Assembly (NCBI RefSeq): GCF_002234675.1
Contig: NC_019876.2
Span: 26,953,750 to 27,017,749, forward strand
DNA from: Oryzias latipes
Taxonomy: Eukaryota; Chordata; Actinopteri; Beloniformes; Adrianichthyidae
Direction: 5' to 3'
Length of the DNA: 64,000 nt
A program made the translations under genes and the position numbers. Shown here piece by piece: positions 24,825 to 36,020 of the stretch; within the stretch, counting starts at the first letter, position 1, and every line of letters begins with the position of its first letter. The notes below the pieces were generated by a model that saw nothing but the letters and a program-made list of their open reading frames with translations, ran no database searches and was not told the DNA's origin.

Positions 24825-25573
24825 TTAAATTCCCACTCCAACTATTCATTCATTCATTTTCGATACCGTTTTTCCCTTTCGTGGTCACGGGGCTGCTGGA
24901 GCCTATCCCAGCCACTTGTGGGCGAAGGCAGGGGATGCCCTGGACAGGTCACCAGTCTGTCGCACTCCAACTATTTTTTTTATATTGTACAATCATTCCT
25001 GGTGGTCTTTTTTATTATGTTTATGCCGGTTTTAGCTAAAATAAAAAAAATTGAGTTGTTTTTTAAGACATATTTTCTGCACATTGGCAGTAGCTTATTA
25101 GGAATTTCCTTTTTAGTTGTGGGCAGGACTGTTGGCGTGAACGTTAGCCTAGCTAATTTCCCAGCATTCCTTTGTTTGCACTCGCTCTCGTTAGTGACAA
25201 GTGCCTCACCACCCCAAGCTTATATTAGCAAAGCAATAAATTGGCGAGCAATATCTGAGCCATCCTGCCACACAGCTTAGAGTCAGATGAAAGGTGAGAC
25301 GAGAAAAATTAAAACGTTACTAATTCTATTTGTCTACAAGTGGAGGATTTAGAATTGGAGCGGAGAAAGCGAGACATCGGCCCGCCAATGGCAGTAGCTG
25401 CGTCATTAGTCTTTAGCTTTTTCAAACATCCAGTTTTCATCTGCTCCTGATCCAACACTATTTAAATAAAGAAATACTGAGAATATTTTCTATGCATGTC
25501 CCCCATGATGAAATACAAGAACATGCTAAAAACACAAAAAAACAGGATTTTCATGAGAGTGGGTCTTTAGAAA
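24825..25573. mobile_element. Longest copy of the AAGACCCACTC repeat family
   Basis: Left ACTTTAAATTCCCACTCCAA and inverted right CTAAAGACCCACTCTCATG form imperfect inverted ends. The right half matches the copies at 24075, 36434 and 61495. A SINE tail is inserted near the left end (24847-24962). Probably a non-autonomous DNA element; no frame. Confidence 0.45.
24847..24962 (-). repeat. SINE 3' fragment flanked by a 13-bp target-site duplication
   Basis: CACTCCAACTATT occurs at 24834-24846 and again at 24963-24975. The 116 bp between them is, on the minus strand, the SINE 3' part (GACCTGTCCAGGGCATCCCC..GGGATAGGCTCCAGC..CCCGTGACC) ending in (GAAT)n. Confidence 0.8.
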
Positions 25574-26205
25574 ATGGTTTCCTGCGTGCCAGTCATCCAA
25601 GTAGCCAACTGAGCCATCCAGCTGCTCTTCCTCAAAAAATGTATAATGCCTGAATTAAATTCTAAGTTTCTTGGTTTTAGGTAGAGGCCAAATGAAGGTA
25701 ATTTTGAAGCAAAAGAGGTTTGCTAATTATTTGCATCAAAATATGTTAGGAGCCTACACAAGTAAATATTATACACTATAACTATAACCTTTAACATTTT
25801 TATTAAGGCACATTAAGGAACATTTTATAATCAAAAAACGGTGTAAGATACCACACAACGCAGACCTTTGTCATGGTTTGATTGGACGGTGTCCCTGATT
25901 ACATCTATACTCACCCTAACTGCATATAACACTGGTTTCTGGTCCTTAGCTGCCATTCCTTTAGCTCACCTTAGTAAGTAGTGAGCCCAAAGAAGTTACA
26001 AGACTTTCTATGGCCTTAACTGGTATAAAGTTGACTCTTGGTGATGACCTTCATCATCTGGACAACACTACTACCATTCACACCTCTGGATTCCTCTTTC
26101 TGTCCAACAATAAACTTCTTCTGTAGGCAGCTTCCTGCTCAGCTGGAGCAGTTGTTTCTCTGAAACAGTTGTATCATCAAAACTGGAAAACAGCGGTGAG
26201 GTAAA
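25574..26205. other. Intergenic DNA, nothing recognised
   Basis: No supported frame, repeat end or RNA. Confidence 0.4.
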
Positions 26206-26209
26206 TCAC

Positions 26210-26215
26210 TTTATT
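26210..26215 (-). terminator. Polyadenylation signal of the S100 gene
   Basis: AATAAA on the minus strand, 78 bp after the TAA stop of the S100 reading frame. This is a plausible position for the 3' end of a compact gene. Confidence 0.6.
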
Positions 26216-26293
26216 AGGTCATTGCAAAATAACAGCAACTGTGAAGATTTCATGCGGTTGTTCACATGTCTGTCCCCCACCCAAGGGTGCAGC

Positions 26294-26743
26294 TTAGTTC
26301 TTCCTGGAGCAGCGACCGTGTGCAGCACAGGTCAGAGCAGCAACCAGCACCACGAACTCGCTGAAGTCGACCTCAGAGTCTCCATTAAAGTCCAGCCCCT
26401 TCAGCAGCTTGTCCACCTCGTCTTGGTTCTTTGCAGCCTGTAGAAAAAGCATTAATGCATTTTTGAATTTCTTTTAGTTTTTTCATAAATCATCTTTTGA
26501 AATCCCACTTTATCCACCGGCACAGATCATTTTATAAACCCACAGATGCAGAGGAACATCCGTGTCAGGATGAGCATAGAGGTCTCCCTCTGGGATGCAC
26601 CGTACCTTCAGGAGCCCGGGAAGCTCTTTCTCCAACATGGTCTTCACTTCGGACTTGCTCAGTGATTCCTTCTTCCCATCTTTGCCGGCATACGTGTCGA
26701 AGGTCTTGATCAGCATGGCCATGGCTGTCTCTAGCTGACTCAT
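26294..26743 (-). CDS. S100-family EF-hand calcium-binding protein (S100P/S100A1-like), two exons
   Basis: Exons 26606-26743 and 26294-26437 are joined across a 168-bp phase-0 intron (donor CTGAAG|GTACGG, acceptor CTACAG|GC), giving 93 residues, the normal S100 length. S100 proteins are small dimeric Ca2+ sensors that bind target peptides in cytosol or outside the cell. Residues 1-46 start [15 protein letters not shown] and carry the 14-residue S100-type first EF loop around 19-32. Residues 62-73 ([12 protein letters not shown]) form a canonical second EF loop, with D62, N64, D66, E68 and E73 in the ligand positions. The following helix ends FVVLVAALT, as in S100A1 and S100P. The 'EKELPGLL' hinge and 'VDKLLK' look most like S100P, but fish have their own S100 paralogues and I give no symbol. 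The last residues ([11 protein letters not shown]) are unusual: two Cys and one His instead of the common aromatic end. The start is the only ATG in frame with the EF hand. Confidence 0.93.
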
Positions 26744-26837
26744 GGTTTTCGATTAGTTTTTTGGCCCGGAGGTGTGCAGAGAAAAATCTGAGAGCAGCAG
26801 AAGGTGTGTGGAGCTGCAACAGAGGAGAGGAGGATGC

Positions 26838-26844
26838 TTTTATA
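26838..26844 (-). promoter_or_regulatory. TATA box of the S100 gene
   Basis: TATAAAA on the minus strand, about 95 bp upstream of the S100 start codon. A start site some 25-30 bp downstream would leave a short, possibly unspliced 5' leader of about 65-70 nt. Many S100 genes have a separate non-coding first exon; none is needed here, although one cannot be excluded. Confidence 0.6.
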
Positions 26845-26849
26845 TGGGA

Positions 26850-27320
26850 CGAGGAGCTGCGATAAGAAAGGATTGCAAAGGCTGGGCTTGCCCTGTGTTT
26901 ACACTAGGTGGTGGCTCCATCTGTGCCGACAAAGCCTTCTACGCCCAATGCACACAATCAGAGAAAGGCAGGCTCAGTCATTGAATTGTTGGTTCAAGGG
27001 GAGGCAAAAACACGGGGAGGATTGACTCAGATTTGTTAAATTGAAGACAGGATTACGATAAAGTATCATAATGTTACTTCTGGTGGGAGCATAAATGTTG
27101 TTATAATCAGTGTGTGACAGCGGCTCAAACCGCCACATTTATTTAGGTCAGTGGTTGTCTGTACGCCTGCACTAGGTGGACATCAACCACTGTGATGCGC
27201 ACGAGAGTGTGTCTCTGCTCTCATTTCCTGCATCTCCTTTCCAGGAAGCAGTGTCATAACGAACCCTTCAGAAACTGGAGCCTCGTAGAAGTTTTGAGCG
27301 TTTTAACATGGCATCTAGAT
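26850..27320. other. Upstream region of the S100 gene
   Basis: Plus-strand frames here (26772-27025) shadow the S100 promoter. No enhancer motif is called. Confidence 0.35.
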
Positions 27321-28012
27321 TCTAGAAAAAGGCCAGCCACACTTTTTTTGGCATGTGAGCTACTTTGAGACAACAATGTCCAAAAGATCTTCCTAAAGTT
27401 TAGTAAACATAACATTGTTTATGCACTGATAATACACAAACTACACAGTAAGAGTACACAAATCTCTGTGAGGAAATACTTTAGTATTAACAGATGAGGC
27501 GTTTTATTACTAAATCAGAAAGCAGTGACTATCGTATGTCATGCTCTGCTGTAAACCGTGCAATGGGGAGCACAGCATTTCTAAAGCCTGTTGGCTCAGT
27601 GGGAAGCGCGTGCCACAGGAAAACACTGCTTCATCATTGAGCTCGGATCCACGGGTACTCCAGAGGCATGCGGGGCGATCCAGGCCTCAATAAACACTCC
27701 AGTGGGGGTGGTCTTATGCCGGGGACTTGACGTGCCGCTGGGCAAGTAGCAAGTAGCGACTTTCTGATGACAGAAAGAGTTTGCGCTCAGTGTATTTAAA
27801 CACACATGTGCAGTGACGTATGTATCAGAAGGATGTTCTATTGACCGTTCTGCATGTCAATCAAGTCACGATCTTCTCGATGAGGATTTTGATTCGCTGA
27901 CAGATATTTTAGAAATATATTTTTATAATATTTCTTTGGTTATCTAACTTTGTTGGCCTGGGATCCACCCTCATGTCCTTGAAGATCGACTGGTCGAGTA
28001 CCCCTGATCTAG
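27320..28012. mobile_element. Non-autonomous hAT-like element with tRNA-like insert
   Basis: The right side ends GATCGACTGGTCGAGTACCCCTG, a frequent fish hAT end. The segment 27415-27578 recurs inverted at 49555-49775. At 27588-27660, TGGCTCAGTGGGAAGCGCGTGCC..GCTCGGATCC resembles tRNA A and B boxes. The left boundary is uncertain. Confidence 0.45.
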
Positions 28013-29865
28013 AAGTTTGTGGGCCGACTGAGTCATTTTTTTGTAGGGACCAGCACCTTCCTATAGAATGAAATAGAATAGAATAGAATGAATGCTACAG
28101 AAGCAGCAGCTGGTGGTCAACACCTTCTGCAGGACAGTGCAGCATATAGCAGCTAAACTGTTCAGGCTTTCTTTACAGTCCTCTTGACGCCTTGAGCCCT
28201 TCCCATGCTACCGATGCCAGGCCCTGATTCATGTGTCTTCTGGGACGGCATTTCAATGACTCATTTGACAATAATAAAGCAATAAATCATCAAATTGAAT
28301 AAAATGTAACTTTAGGACACAAATAGTTTACTTATAACTACCCCAAAAGTGCACAGACCCATAAAATGAGAACTCTTAGATTATGGTCTCCATAAATGCT
28401 GAAACAAAGACAGAGTTAGCATCTCAAAACCCAGCATTTGGAAGTTGAAATGACTCTGACTGACTTATCTGGAGAGTTTCACAACTTGGGGGTAAAAACA
28501 GGAAGGCCACTGTCACGCAGAAGAAACACCAAAGCAGAAGGACAACAGTGTTACACACATCCCTTCCTCCACATGAAACGTCTCGTTTTAACACAGAACG
28601 ACAAAGACATATGAAAAAAAGTCTGTTGCATTAGCATGAGGACGTAAAAAATGCCAAAAAAGTGCTCCTCCTCCTCAGATGGACGCGTCACACAGACGTA
28701 GAGATCTTGTCTTTGGTGGAGGAAAAAAGGATTGAAGTGGACAGCAGCAGGGACACCGATGTCTTCATCAACGGCTGCAGAGATCCTGCAAGTACGGTGG
28801 CCGAGTAGTCCAATGTTTACACGTTTACATTTAAGATGCAACAACAAATCGCAGCACAAATGAACAAATTCTGAAATACAACAGCAAATTACAGAACCAA
28901 TTACAGAGTCCTGCACCACAGCAAATCCAGGTGCAAATGACCAAATCCAGAAAGACAACGACGAAAGCGGAGACATGGCTTCTTTTAAAAGTTATTTATT
29001 ACTGTGTTCATCATGTGGACATTATAAATACGTTATAAATACATGAAACAGTCCAAAAGTATTTTTTAAATTGTATTCCGGAATTGTATTCTGGTATTAA
29101 GGGGATTCCCTTTTCATTAAGCTGGCCGGCAAACACGATGGCAGAAGATAGAGAAAAAATTAACGAAAGCGAGGAGCTGCTAACCGAAAGGGAACACCCT
29201 TCATACCGGACGTGACGCAAAAAATTTACCTTGCTAAACATTGTTGTAATTTATATTGTAGTAATATACTGAATCCAAAATGAATGAATGAACCATTGAA
29301 TGGTTAGTTAAAAGTTAAAACCGTCGAACTTTGACCAATAAGGGACTCGGATTTGGTTTGGACGTACGGGTAGCGTCTTTTTCAATCCACGGAAGTAACA
29401 ACCGTTTGAACATCGATTATGAAGGAGGAATCGATAAATGCGGTTTGAAAAAACACCAAGTCTTTCATATGTTAGAAAAGAGCTGTGAAAAAAAGTCTCC
29501 ATGCAGCAGTATTTACGAGAACATGTATTGTTGTGTGTTGTGTGTAGTATTGTGTAGCGACAGTCCAGTGTGAACACAGAATGCTAAAAGCGCGTTCCAG
29601 AACGTGCAATATACAAATAAAATATGACATGTGGGTTACAGGGTTGGACTGAAAATAAAGAACAGCAATTCTATTTTTGTTACACAAAAGGGGACCTGAT
29701 ATATAAGGAGGAAATTTCTATTTTGTCTTCTGATCACCTATGAATGATTCTGTTTTACTGAGTGAAATTGAAATATTTATTGCAGGGTTTTCATTAAAAC
29801 ATTATAAACATGATTAAAAAAGTCAGGAAGTCCACTGGACTTGAGCTGTTTTTAAACACCAAAGA
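28013..29865. other. Intergenic DNA, nothing firmly recognised
   Basis: Simple (GAATA)n-like text at 28070-28090. The 141-codon minus frame at 28551-28976 has no recognisable domain and sits in Cys-rich random-looking text. Confidence 0.4.
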
Positions 29866-31093
29866 GGGATTTATTCAAAAATGACAGAAGAAGGGACCTG
29901 GGTCCATCTGTCCCCTACCCCTTCCCTGGTGGGGGGTGCGGGCCCCTTGGCGACGGCGGCCGTGTCCCCTGGGTGCCGGCTCCCTGGGCCCGGCGGTGCT
30001 CTCTCCGCACGGTGGGGGTATTACACCATATTGAGCCGGGGGTGTTCGTGTCCCTGGGGGGTGGGTCCTGGTCCTTGCCCCTGAGCGCTGGGCCCCGCCA
30101 AACTTCCAATAGTGGCCGAGCCTGTACGGGCCATATTTATAACACCCCTTGTGGGCCACCCTTTTTTCCCCGGGGTTCCCCCCTACTGGCTCCTCCCCCT
30201 GCCTTGCTCCTCCCTGGACCAAACGTGGGCCGGGTGGGTGGCTGCCTGGAGTGCGGAGCGGGTCTCCCTTGGGGGGTCCTGGGTCGTACCTGGGGTTGGG
30301 GCGGGGGGATGCCCGTAACTCCTGGGTGGTGGTGGGGTGCTCGTCTGGGGCTGTGGGCGTCCTTCTCCGGTGGGGCCCTGCGTTGGGCTCTTCCGGCGCG
30401 GCGGGGGGGCTGCTTTCCTGGCTGGGCTGGGGCGGCGCTCTCTTTCCCTCCGCGCCTCCCTGCTCTCTGGCTCTGTGGGCCTCGTGGCGGTCCTGCTGGC
30501 CCTGGCCTGGGTGGCGGTCTTGGTCGCCCGGGGGGCGGTTGTTCCCTGCCTGTTCCCGTGTGGCGTTGGGGGAATTCCGGCTGCCGCTGCTGCTGCGGCG
30601 GGGGTCTGGGTGTGGGGGTGGCTGGGCACATTCCACCATCCATTTTAGAAGAACATAAACACTCACCTGAGCACAGGTGTTAGCTCACCTTTGCACTTAT
30701 AGTTTGCATGATTGAATGAATGAAAGATTTCACACTAGTTGGTTTAAAGGCATAGGTATGCGTTCGTGAACACTATCTGTTTTCTGTACATGTTGACATG
30801 TGAACATTTTTTGCAGCTAGCAGGTGTGTTGATAACATTTGAGTGTGTGCGAACAGGCCCCGCCCTTTTTGTACTACATTTGAACTGTACCGTAATGATA
30901 AACAACCAGTAAACCTGTCTGCTCTATGCTGCTTCATGGTCTTACCCCCCCTCTCACTATCACCCCCCCCCCCTCTCTAACATCCCTCTCTCTTCTTCCC
31001 TTCTTTCCTTTTCCGTCCGGTCCAACACCAAAGATTTTCAAACATGGTTGAAATTAATAAAGTTTGGCCTCAATTCCAAAAGGGGTTTATTCA
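29866..31093 (+). mobile_element. GC-rich ~1.2-kb dispersed repeat, probable retroelement
   Basis: GGGATTTATTCA (29866-29877) and GGGGTTTATTCA (31082-31093) flank the block and differ at one of 12 positions, like a target-site duplication. The first 750 bp are extremely G-rich. The last 400 bp are ordinary, ending GAAATTAATAAAGTTTGGCC, like a retroelement 3' end. About 70 bp of the GC-rich part recurs, diverged, at about 37830-37912. The long Pro/Gly frames on both strands are compositional and not coding. Confidence 0.5.
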
Positions 31094-31399
31094 GTCATAC
31101 CTTTGGTTTGTCTGAAGATTAATAACCCCTCTTGTTAAAGTAAAATATGTCCAACACAAGAGGCCCTCAGCTCTCATCTGCCTGCCTAGCCGTTGGACAG
31201 GACAAGTTAAAAAAAAAAATAAAAAATGGCAGAAGAAACAAAAGAGAAAACCATTAATCATTTGGAGCTGAATGTAATCTGATCCTTCAGGTTTTATCTA
31301 AATGACAGTTGGTATATGTTAGCTCAGCGATCTAGATAGGACCCACCCCCGGGTTTCCACGCCTGTGGTTTTCCACTCGCCCGTCTCTGCTCTTATTTG

Positions 31400-31670
31400 C
31401 TCTTGTGATGGTGAGTCTGTGGGTGAGGCCACTCCCCCCCAAAGCAGCTGACACACCTGAGCTTATTAATGTCTGTACTTATCTACCGCAGCTGTCTAAT
31501 AGCTTATTTCATGTCACACTAAGTATTTGTAGCCCTCCCAACACCTGTATTTTAACCCTCTGTGATGATACAGACCTCGCCTGTGGAACAGCCTCCCAGA
31601 GAGACTGTTCATGTTTTTAAAGGAAGACTCAAAACCTTCCTTTTTAATCTGGTTTTTAGCTGAAATTTAA
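31400..31670 (+). pseudogene. L2-like LINE scrap
   Basis: CCTCGCCTGTGGAACAGCCTCCC..GAGAGACTGTTC..TTTAAAGGAAGACTC is the 'LWNSLPE..R....FK..LK' end of L2 ORF2, frameshifted. Confidence 0.55.
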
Positions 31671-31690
31671 ACAAATTTAAAAATCAGATG

Positions 31691-31851
31691 TAACCCTAGT
31701 GCTGTCCTAGGCACTTTAACGTTGGGAGTTGGGTCATCTAGACCCACTAGACAGTGCGCTGAACCTTTTTTCTTCAATAATTTGTGATCTATACTGGTGT
31801 CCATGGATTACATGAAATCTTTCCACCTTTATCCACCTTTGTCATGGTAGG
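31691..31851. mobile_element. MITE A, second copy, right end missing
   Basis: Nearly identical to 5968-6130 (TAACCC..GTGCT.TCCTAGGCACT through ACCTTTGTCATGGTAGG), then homology stops. The right inverted repeat is absent. Confidence 0.75.
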
Positions 31852-32700
31852 AAAGAGGGCCTAACATGTAGTCTAGAACCCAAAGAAAAAGAGATATTCA
31901 CCCAAAATATTTTCTTTAATTTACTGTATTGTACCCGGAAGCTCTCAGTGGATGAGCAGCTTCTGATGCAGAAGGTGAGGGATGCTGTGAGTCAGATCTG
32001 ATCCATAATACCGTTCATGTCCATGGTTTTCCAAATGTTTATTTGCATATTGTACTGACTCCAGTGGACAGAACCTTCGTGGCAGCTCATGCTGGATGTT
32101 AGATTCATTAAAACGATAGACATGAGCAACAACACAAAAACATTTAACTCTAAATGACTGCTTTTATTCTGTACGCCTTTTCAGAATAAAATGATCAGAA
32201 AAAGTAAACAGTGAACTAAAAATGAGAGTGCATGTTTGTGGTTTGTGCTCCAGGCGGTTCATTTAAGACAAGCAGAGAAGAGTCTGGAAAAGCAAAATGA
32301 CCAGGTTTCATCAGTGTTGGTGAGGCGATGTACTGACAGTGTGAGACTCTTTCTGGGGGTTGTATTTTGGAAAACGTCAGTGACCTTATCGTGGTTGATC
32401 TGTTCGCCTCTGTTGGTAGTAGACTAACTTCCTGTCCTCTTTAAGGTGAACCTGAGACGCTTGGCTTTGCTCACCGACCCCCTCTTCTGTGATCAACTCA
32501 AATCTTAACACAACAAAACAGAACAAAACACTTCCAGGAGAGAATCAAGGTGGTGAAGTAGAGTCATGGTTCCTGAATGTTTCTTTTATTTATATTTTTG
32601 TTATTATCTCTTTGGTTTAGACATTTTCTTAGGAGTTACCCAGGCCAGACAAGCAGCTGGGATCTGCAGGTTTGGCTGGGCCTGAAGCCACATGGTGAGG
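31852..32700. other. Intergenic DNA, nothing recognised
   Basis: No supported feature. Confidence 0.4.
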
Positions 32701-32707
32701 CCCTCTT

Positions 32708-33050
32708 ATGCTACGTTCACACTTAACGCCAATCGCACAGCCAGTTTGGATCCGCCTCCTCTGCTCGGACGTGAGGCAAACTCGCTGGTCCAAAACTGCA
32801 TTCACAAATTCACACTGCGTCCCACTCTCTACATCATGGAAGACATGGATGATGGTGACAGATCAGGTTGATTTATTTTGAAGAGCTCTACAAAAACATA
32901 AGTAATCACGTCTCCATGTCTGGGTTCATGACATCATCCTGAGACTCTCCCGGTACGATGAGCTTAACCGTCTACTGCAGGAGCTGCGGCAGAATGACGG
33001 CACTTTCAGCGGCACTTCTGCCTCTCTGTGACCCAGTTTGATGTTCGCGT
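32708..33050 (+). pseudogene. Harbinger-like transposase N-terminal scrap
   Basis: CTACGTTCACACTTAAC resembles a Harbinger-type end. Further on, HVWVHDIILRLSRYDELNRL then QELRQNDGTF resembles the 'WVH...R...G...L.QELR.DD..F' N-terminus of PIF/Harbinger transposases. The frame is then lost. Confidence 0.45.
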
Positions 33051-33149
33051 TAGTTCAAAAAATAAAATTATAGACAAAAATAAAGGGACCTTTTTCTAGT
33101 GTCCCAATTCAAATAAGAAAAGTTCAGGAGGAGATTGATTAGATCCGTG

Positions 33150-33230
33150 TTTTTCAACCTTTTTTGAGCCACGGCACACTTTAACCTTGACAAAAGTCAC
33201 GGGGCACACCAGCATCCAAAAAAAAAAAAA
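33150..33230. repeat. hAT-type repeat end
   Basis: GTTTTTCAACCTTTTTTGAGCC..GGCACAC, a widespread vertebrate hAT MITE end. The partner end was not identified. Confidence 0.45.
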
Positions 33231-34555
33231 AGGAGAAACTCATAGTCTGTATTGATCTACAGTCCCTCCGCAATCTCACATGCATTTTTGTAATAATTGT
33301 GGCAGAAAAAGCTGAAAGCTGCAGTTTTTTTTCTAAAAGATCTAATAAAAGTTAAGTTAGAAGATTCAAAAACTGTTTGATGTGTTCGTTGTTGTTTCAA
33401 GACTTTTAACAAGGACGACTTATCGTACGCTGAGATGCTGTCACTTTAACCCAATGCATCATAGGAGATGTAGTGCAAACAGCTGCCAAACGCCAGACAG
33501 ACTAGCGTCTCTGAGCTTCATTGTTTTGTTCACTTGTTACACGGTCTGATACCGGATTCTGTGGAAAGCTACACCGCTAAAGACGAGCTTTAGCTGGTAT
33601 TTTTGTTAGAACTGAGAGACTTTATGAGGAGAATCAGAACAAGGAAGTGAAGACTTTAACCACTTCTGATTGGTCAGAAGTTGACGTCTTCAGTGTCACA
33701 TCATATTAATTACATTTCGTGTAATTCTTTCTTTCTCTGCAGACAGACCTTGTAGAGAAAGACATATGTAGACACTACATATGTTTCTCCCACTTGTTGT
33801 TTTGTCAGTGAAGTAAGTCAAACTTGTATCTTTTACTTTAAGTACATTTTATCTTGTTGACATTTTTTAAAGGCCCAGTTTTGTGATTTTTTTTTGCCCC
33901 TAAATTCTCTTCTTTGGATAAGTTTCTGCTGTGCTCGTTTGGTCGCTCAGGTTTTCACACCAACAGTCTCCGATCCAGACTCTGCTATTGGTGCTGAGTT
34001 GTGTTTGTTGTGAGGGTCAGGCCGACTTACTGCGGTTTGTGTCATTTTGTTTTGCAGAAAAATGACACACATAGGTGCACACAGGGCTGCATTGAGTGGA
34101 AAAATGCTGTTAAACAGAACAAGACCACTGCCAGTGGTTTGACAAATCTGATTAAATACTCTGATCAAGGCCAGCTGTGAGTCCCGGAGACACAGTACAG
34201 ACAAATGAGGCCTCATCATATCGCGCCATGACGTCCCAAAACACCAAGAACATGTTAAAACAGACAGCTCTCTCATAATGCTGACTTAATTCCGTTTGGA
34301 AATTTTAGCTCACCTGCAAAAAATTCACTGAGACAACAAAGCAAAGACAAAAAGTTGTGTTCACACTGAACAAGATTTGCGTCAGGGGCGTCCAGTTTCA
34401 ATTTTAAGTCAACCCCCAGATGCGATCAGACGTCTTGCGGTATGATTTCAGCGTCGGCTGTCAACCAATCAGGGATTCAACATGTTCTCCTCATGAGGCT
34501 AAAAGCTTTCAACAGTATCTTCTCCCTGGTGTCCAGTTTGTAAACACATTTTTGG
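33231..34555. other. Intergenic DNA; diverged repeat text only
   Basis: Includes a short GGCCCAGTTTTGTGA..-type stretch at 33875 like the AAGACCCACTC family, and a 'TTCACACTGAAC' stretch near 34365. No gene. Confidence 0.35.
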
Positions 34556-34559
34556 ACAA

Positions 34560-35265
34560 GCAACAAATCAGGAAGTTGAACACGCGTTGAAAGAAAGGCG
34601 TCTGATGCGAATTTGACGTGCGTGAAAGCTTTTGGTCAACATCCTCGTCCAGGACAGAATGCTCCCGAACAGCTTGTTCTGTTTTTCCTCGCCCCGGTTG
34701 GTGCTGCTCTCTCCACAGCAGACAACAGGGTAAAGAAAGGCAGAGTTCAGCACAGAGTCAGAAAACGTTCTAAGCAAAAGTCTGCACACTCCAAACCACT
34801 TCAGTCTCCTTAGGAGAAGTAGGCAACTTTGGCCCTTCCTGTTCCGGTTGTGGGACCAGTCCAGTTTGTAGTTGAGGCAGTCAAACTAGTACTTGAAACT
34901 GTCGACTGTGTTTGTGTCAGTTCCTTGGAAGTTCAGCGGTACGTGGGCCACAGCTCTTTGTCTTCGGGGGTCGATCACCATCTCCTGGGTCTCGCTGGTG
35001 TTTAAGGACAGCAGCCACACCAGCTCACACAGTTCTTGATGGTTGACCGGTACTCCACATCGTCTCCTTCAGACACACAGCCCACGGTGGCTGAGTCATC
35101 TGAGTACTTCTTGAGATGACAGCTGGTGGTGTTATTTGTGAAGTCCAAAGTGTAGAGGGTGAAGAAGTGAGAGGACGGTTCCCTGGGGGGGCTCCAGTAC
35201 TGCAGACTACCACCTCAAACACACAGTTGTGCAGATGCCTGGACCATGGAGGCTCCTCTCATCCT
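34560..35265 (-). pseudogene. Decayed LINE reverse transcriptase
   Basis: Minus strand, in shifting frames: GTVLSPFLFTLYTLDF, then NTTSCHLKKYSDDSATVGC (the FSDD-type catalytic site), GDDVEYRSTI, and later LLLRTFSDSV..LYPVVCCGESST. This is the RT core and thumb of a fish non-LTR element. Several frameshifts and stops. Confidence 0.7.
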
Positions 35266-35940
35266 GCAGATCAACAGGAATTAACTGGTGATTCTTTGTC
35301 CAGTTTTGTGACTTAAAGATGATTCCATTTAGCTCTCAAATCAGAGTTTTTAAAATTAAACAAACATTTATTTATATAAACTGTTTGTCAAGTTTGACAA
35401 GAACTCCCCAGAGAGGCAACACAACTAAGTAGAACACATTCTTTAGAGTTTATAGTGTCTTTTTATGCCTTTAACAGTCCCATCTGTAGTTTTGGTTTGT
35501 AACAACCCCCTCTAACAGGAGCAGCAGCAGTGAAGTATTGACAGGGTTCATGTTGGTAAAACCTTTCAGCAGTTTTACCTGGAGACTGTCTGAATTCAAC
35601 AGAACACAACACATTTGTTTACGGAGACCAGTGAATTAGTTGCATGACGTTCGCTGGTCTTGCAGCAAACCTTTGACCACAACAAACACTTTTTCCCCTT
35701 CCTGCCTTTGACGTTCTCTGCAGCAGAGCGTTGAGACCACACTTTCCACTCAGGTAAGGCTTTGTAACTGTAACTGAACGAGCTGCTCCCTCAGTTCAAG
35801 AGACACTGACGAGAACGGACGAGAAAACCGCACAAAAAACAACAACATTTAGTCTTTAGAGGTCAAAAAAGCATGTGTCACACTCATTTGGATGTCAACA
35901 AATTTTACCACAAGCATCAACAAAGGTTTGCCTTAGACAG
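35266..35940. other. 3' flank of Ig receptor 1
   Basis: No supported feature before the receptor polyadenylation signal. Confidence 0.4.
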
Positions 35941-35947
35941 GAATAGA

Positions 35948-35953
35948 TTTATT
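35948..35953 (-). terminator. Polyadenylation signal of Ig receptor 1
   Basis: AATAAA on the minus strand, 68 bp past the TAG stop of receptor 1. Confidence 0.5.
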
Positions 35954-36020
35954 TACAGAACTTTAGAAGACTGGTGCTATTAACATGATGAGATGTAGCT
36001 GGTGATGATCCTCATTCCCT

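Noticed and set aside
26222..26709. Plus-strand frames across the S100 gene
   Set aside because: Antisense of the S100 exons, whose splice sites and EF hand fix the minus strand.
27588..27660. Possible tRNA gene
   Set aside because: A-box- and B-box-like words occur, but no cloverleaf can be folded; more likely a SINE head inside a hAT-like element.
28551..28976. 141-codon minus frame
   Set aside because: No recognisable motif, splice support or repeat match.
29875..30683. Long Pro/Arg- or Gly-rich open frames on both strands (up to 263 codons)
   Set aside because: They overlap in several frames of a GC-rich repeat. Stop codons are rare because of composition, and no domain or paralogue supports any frame.
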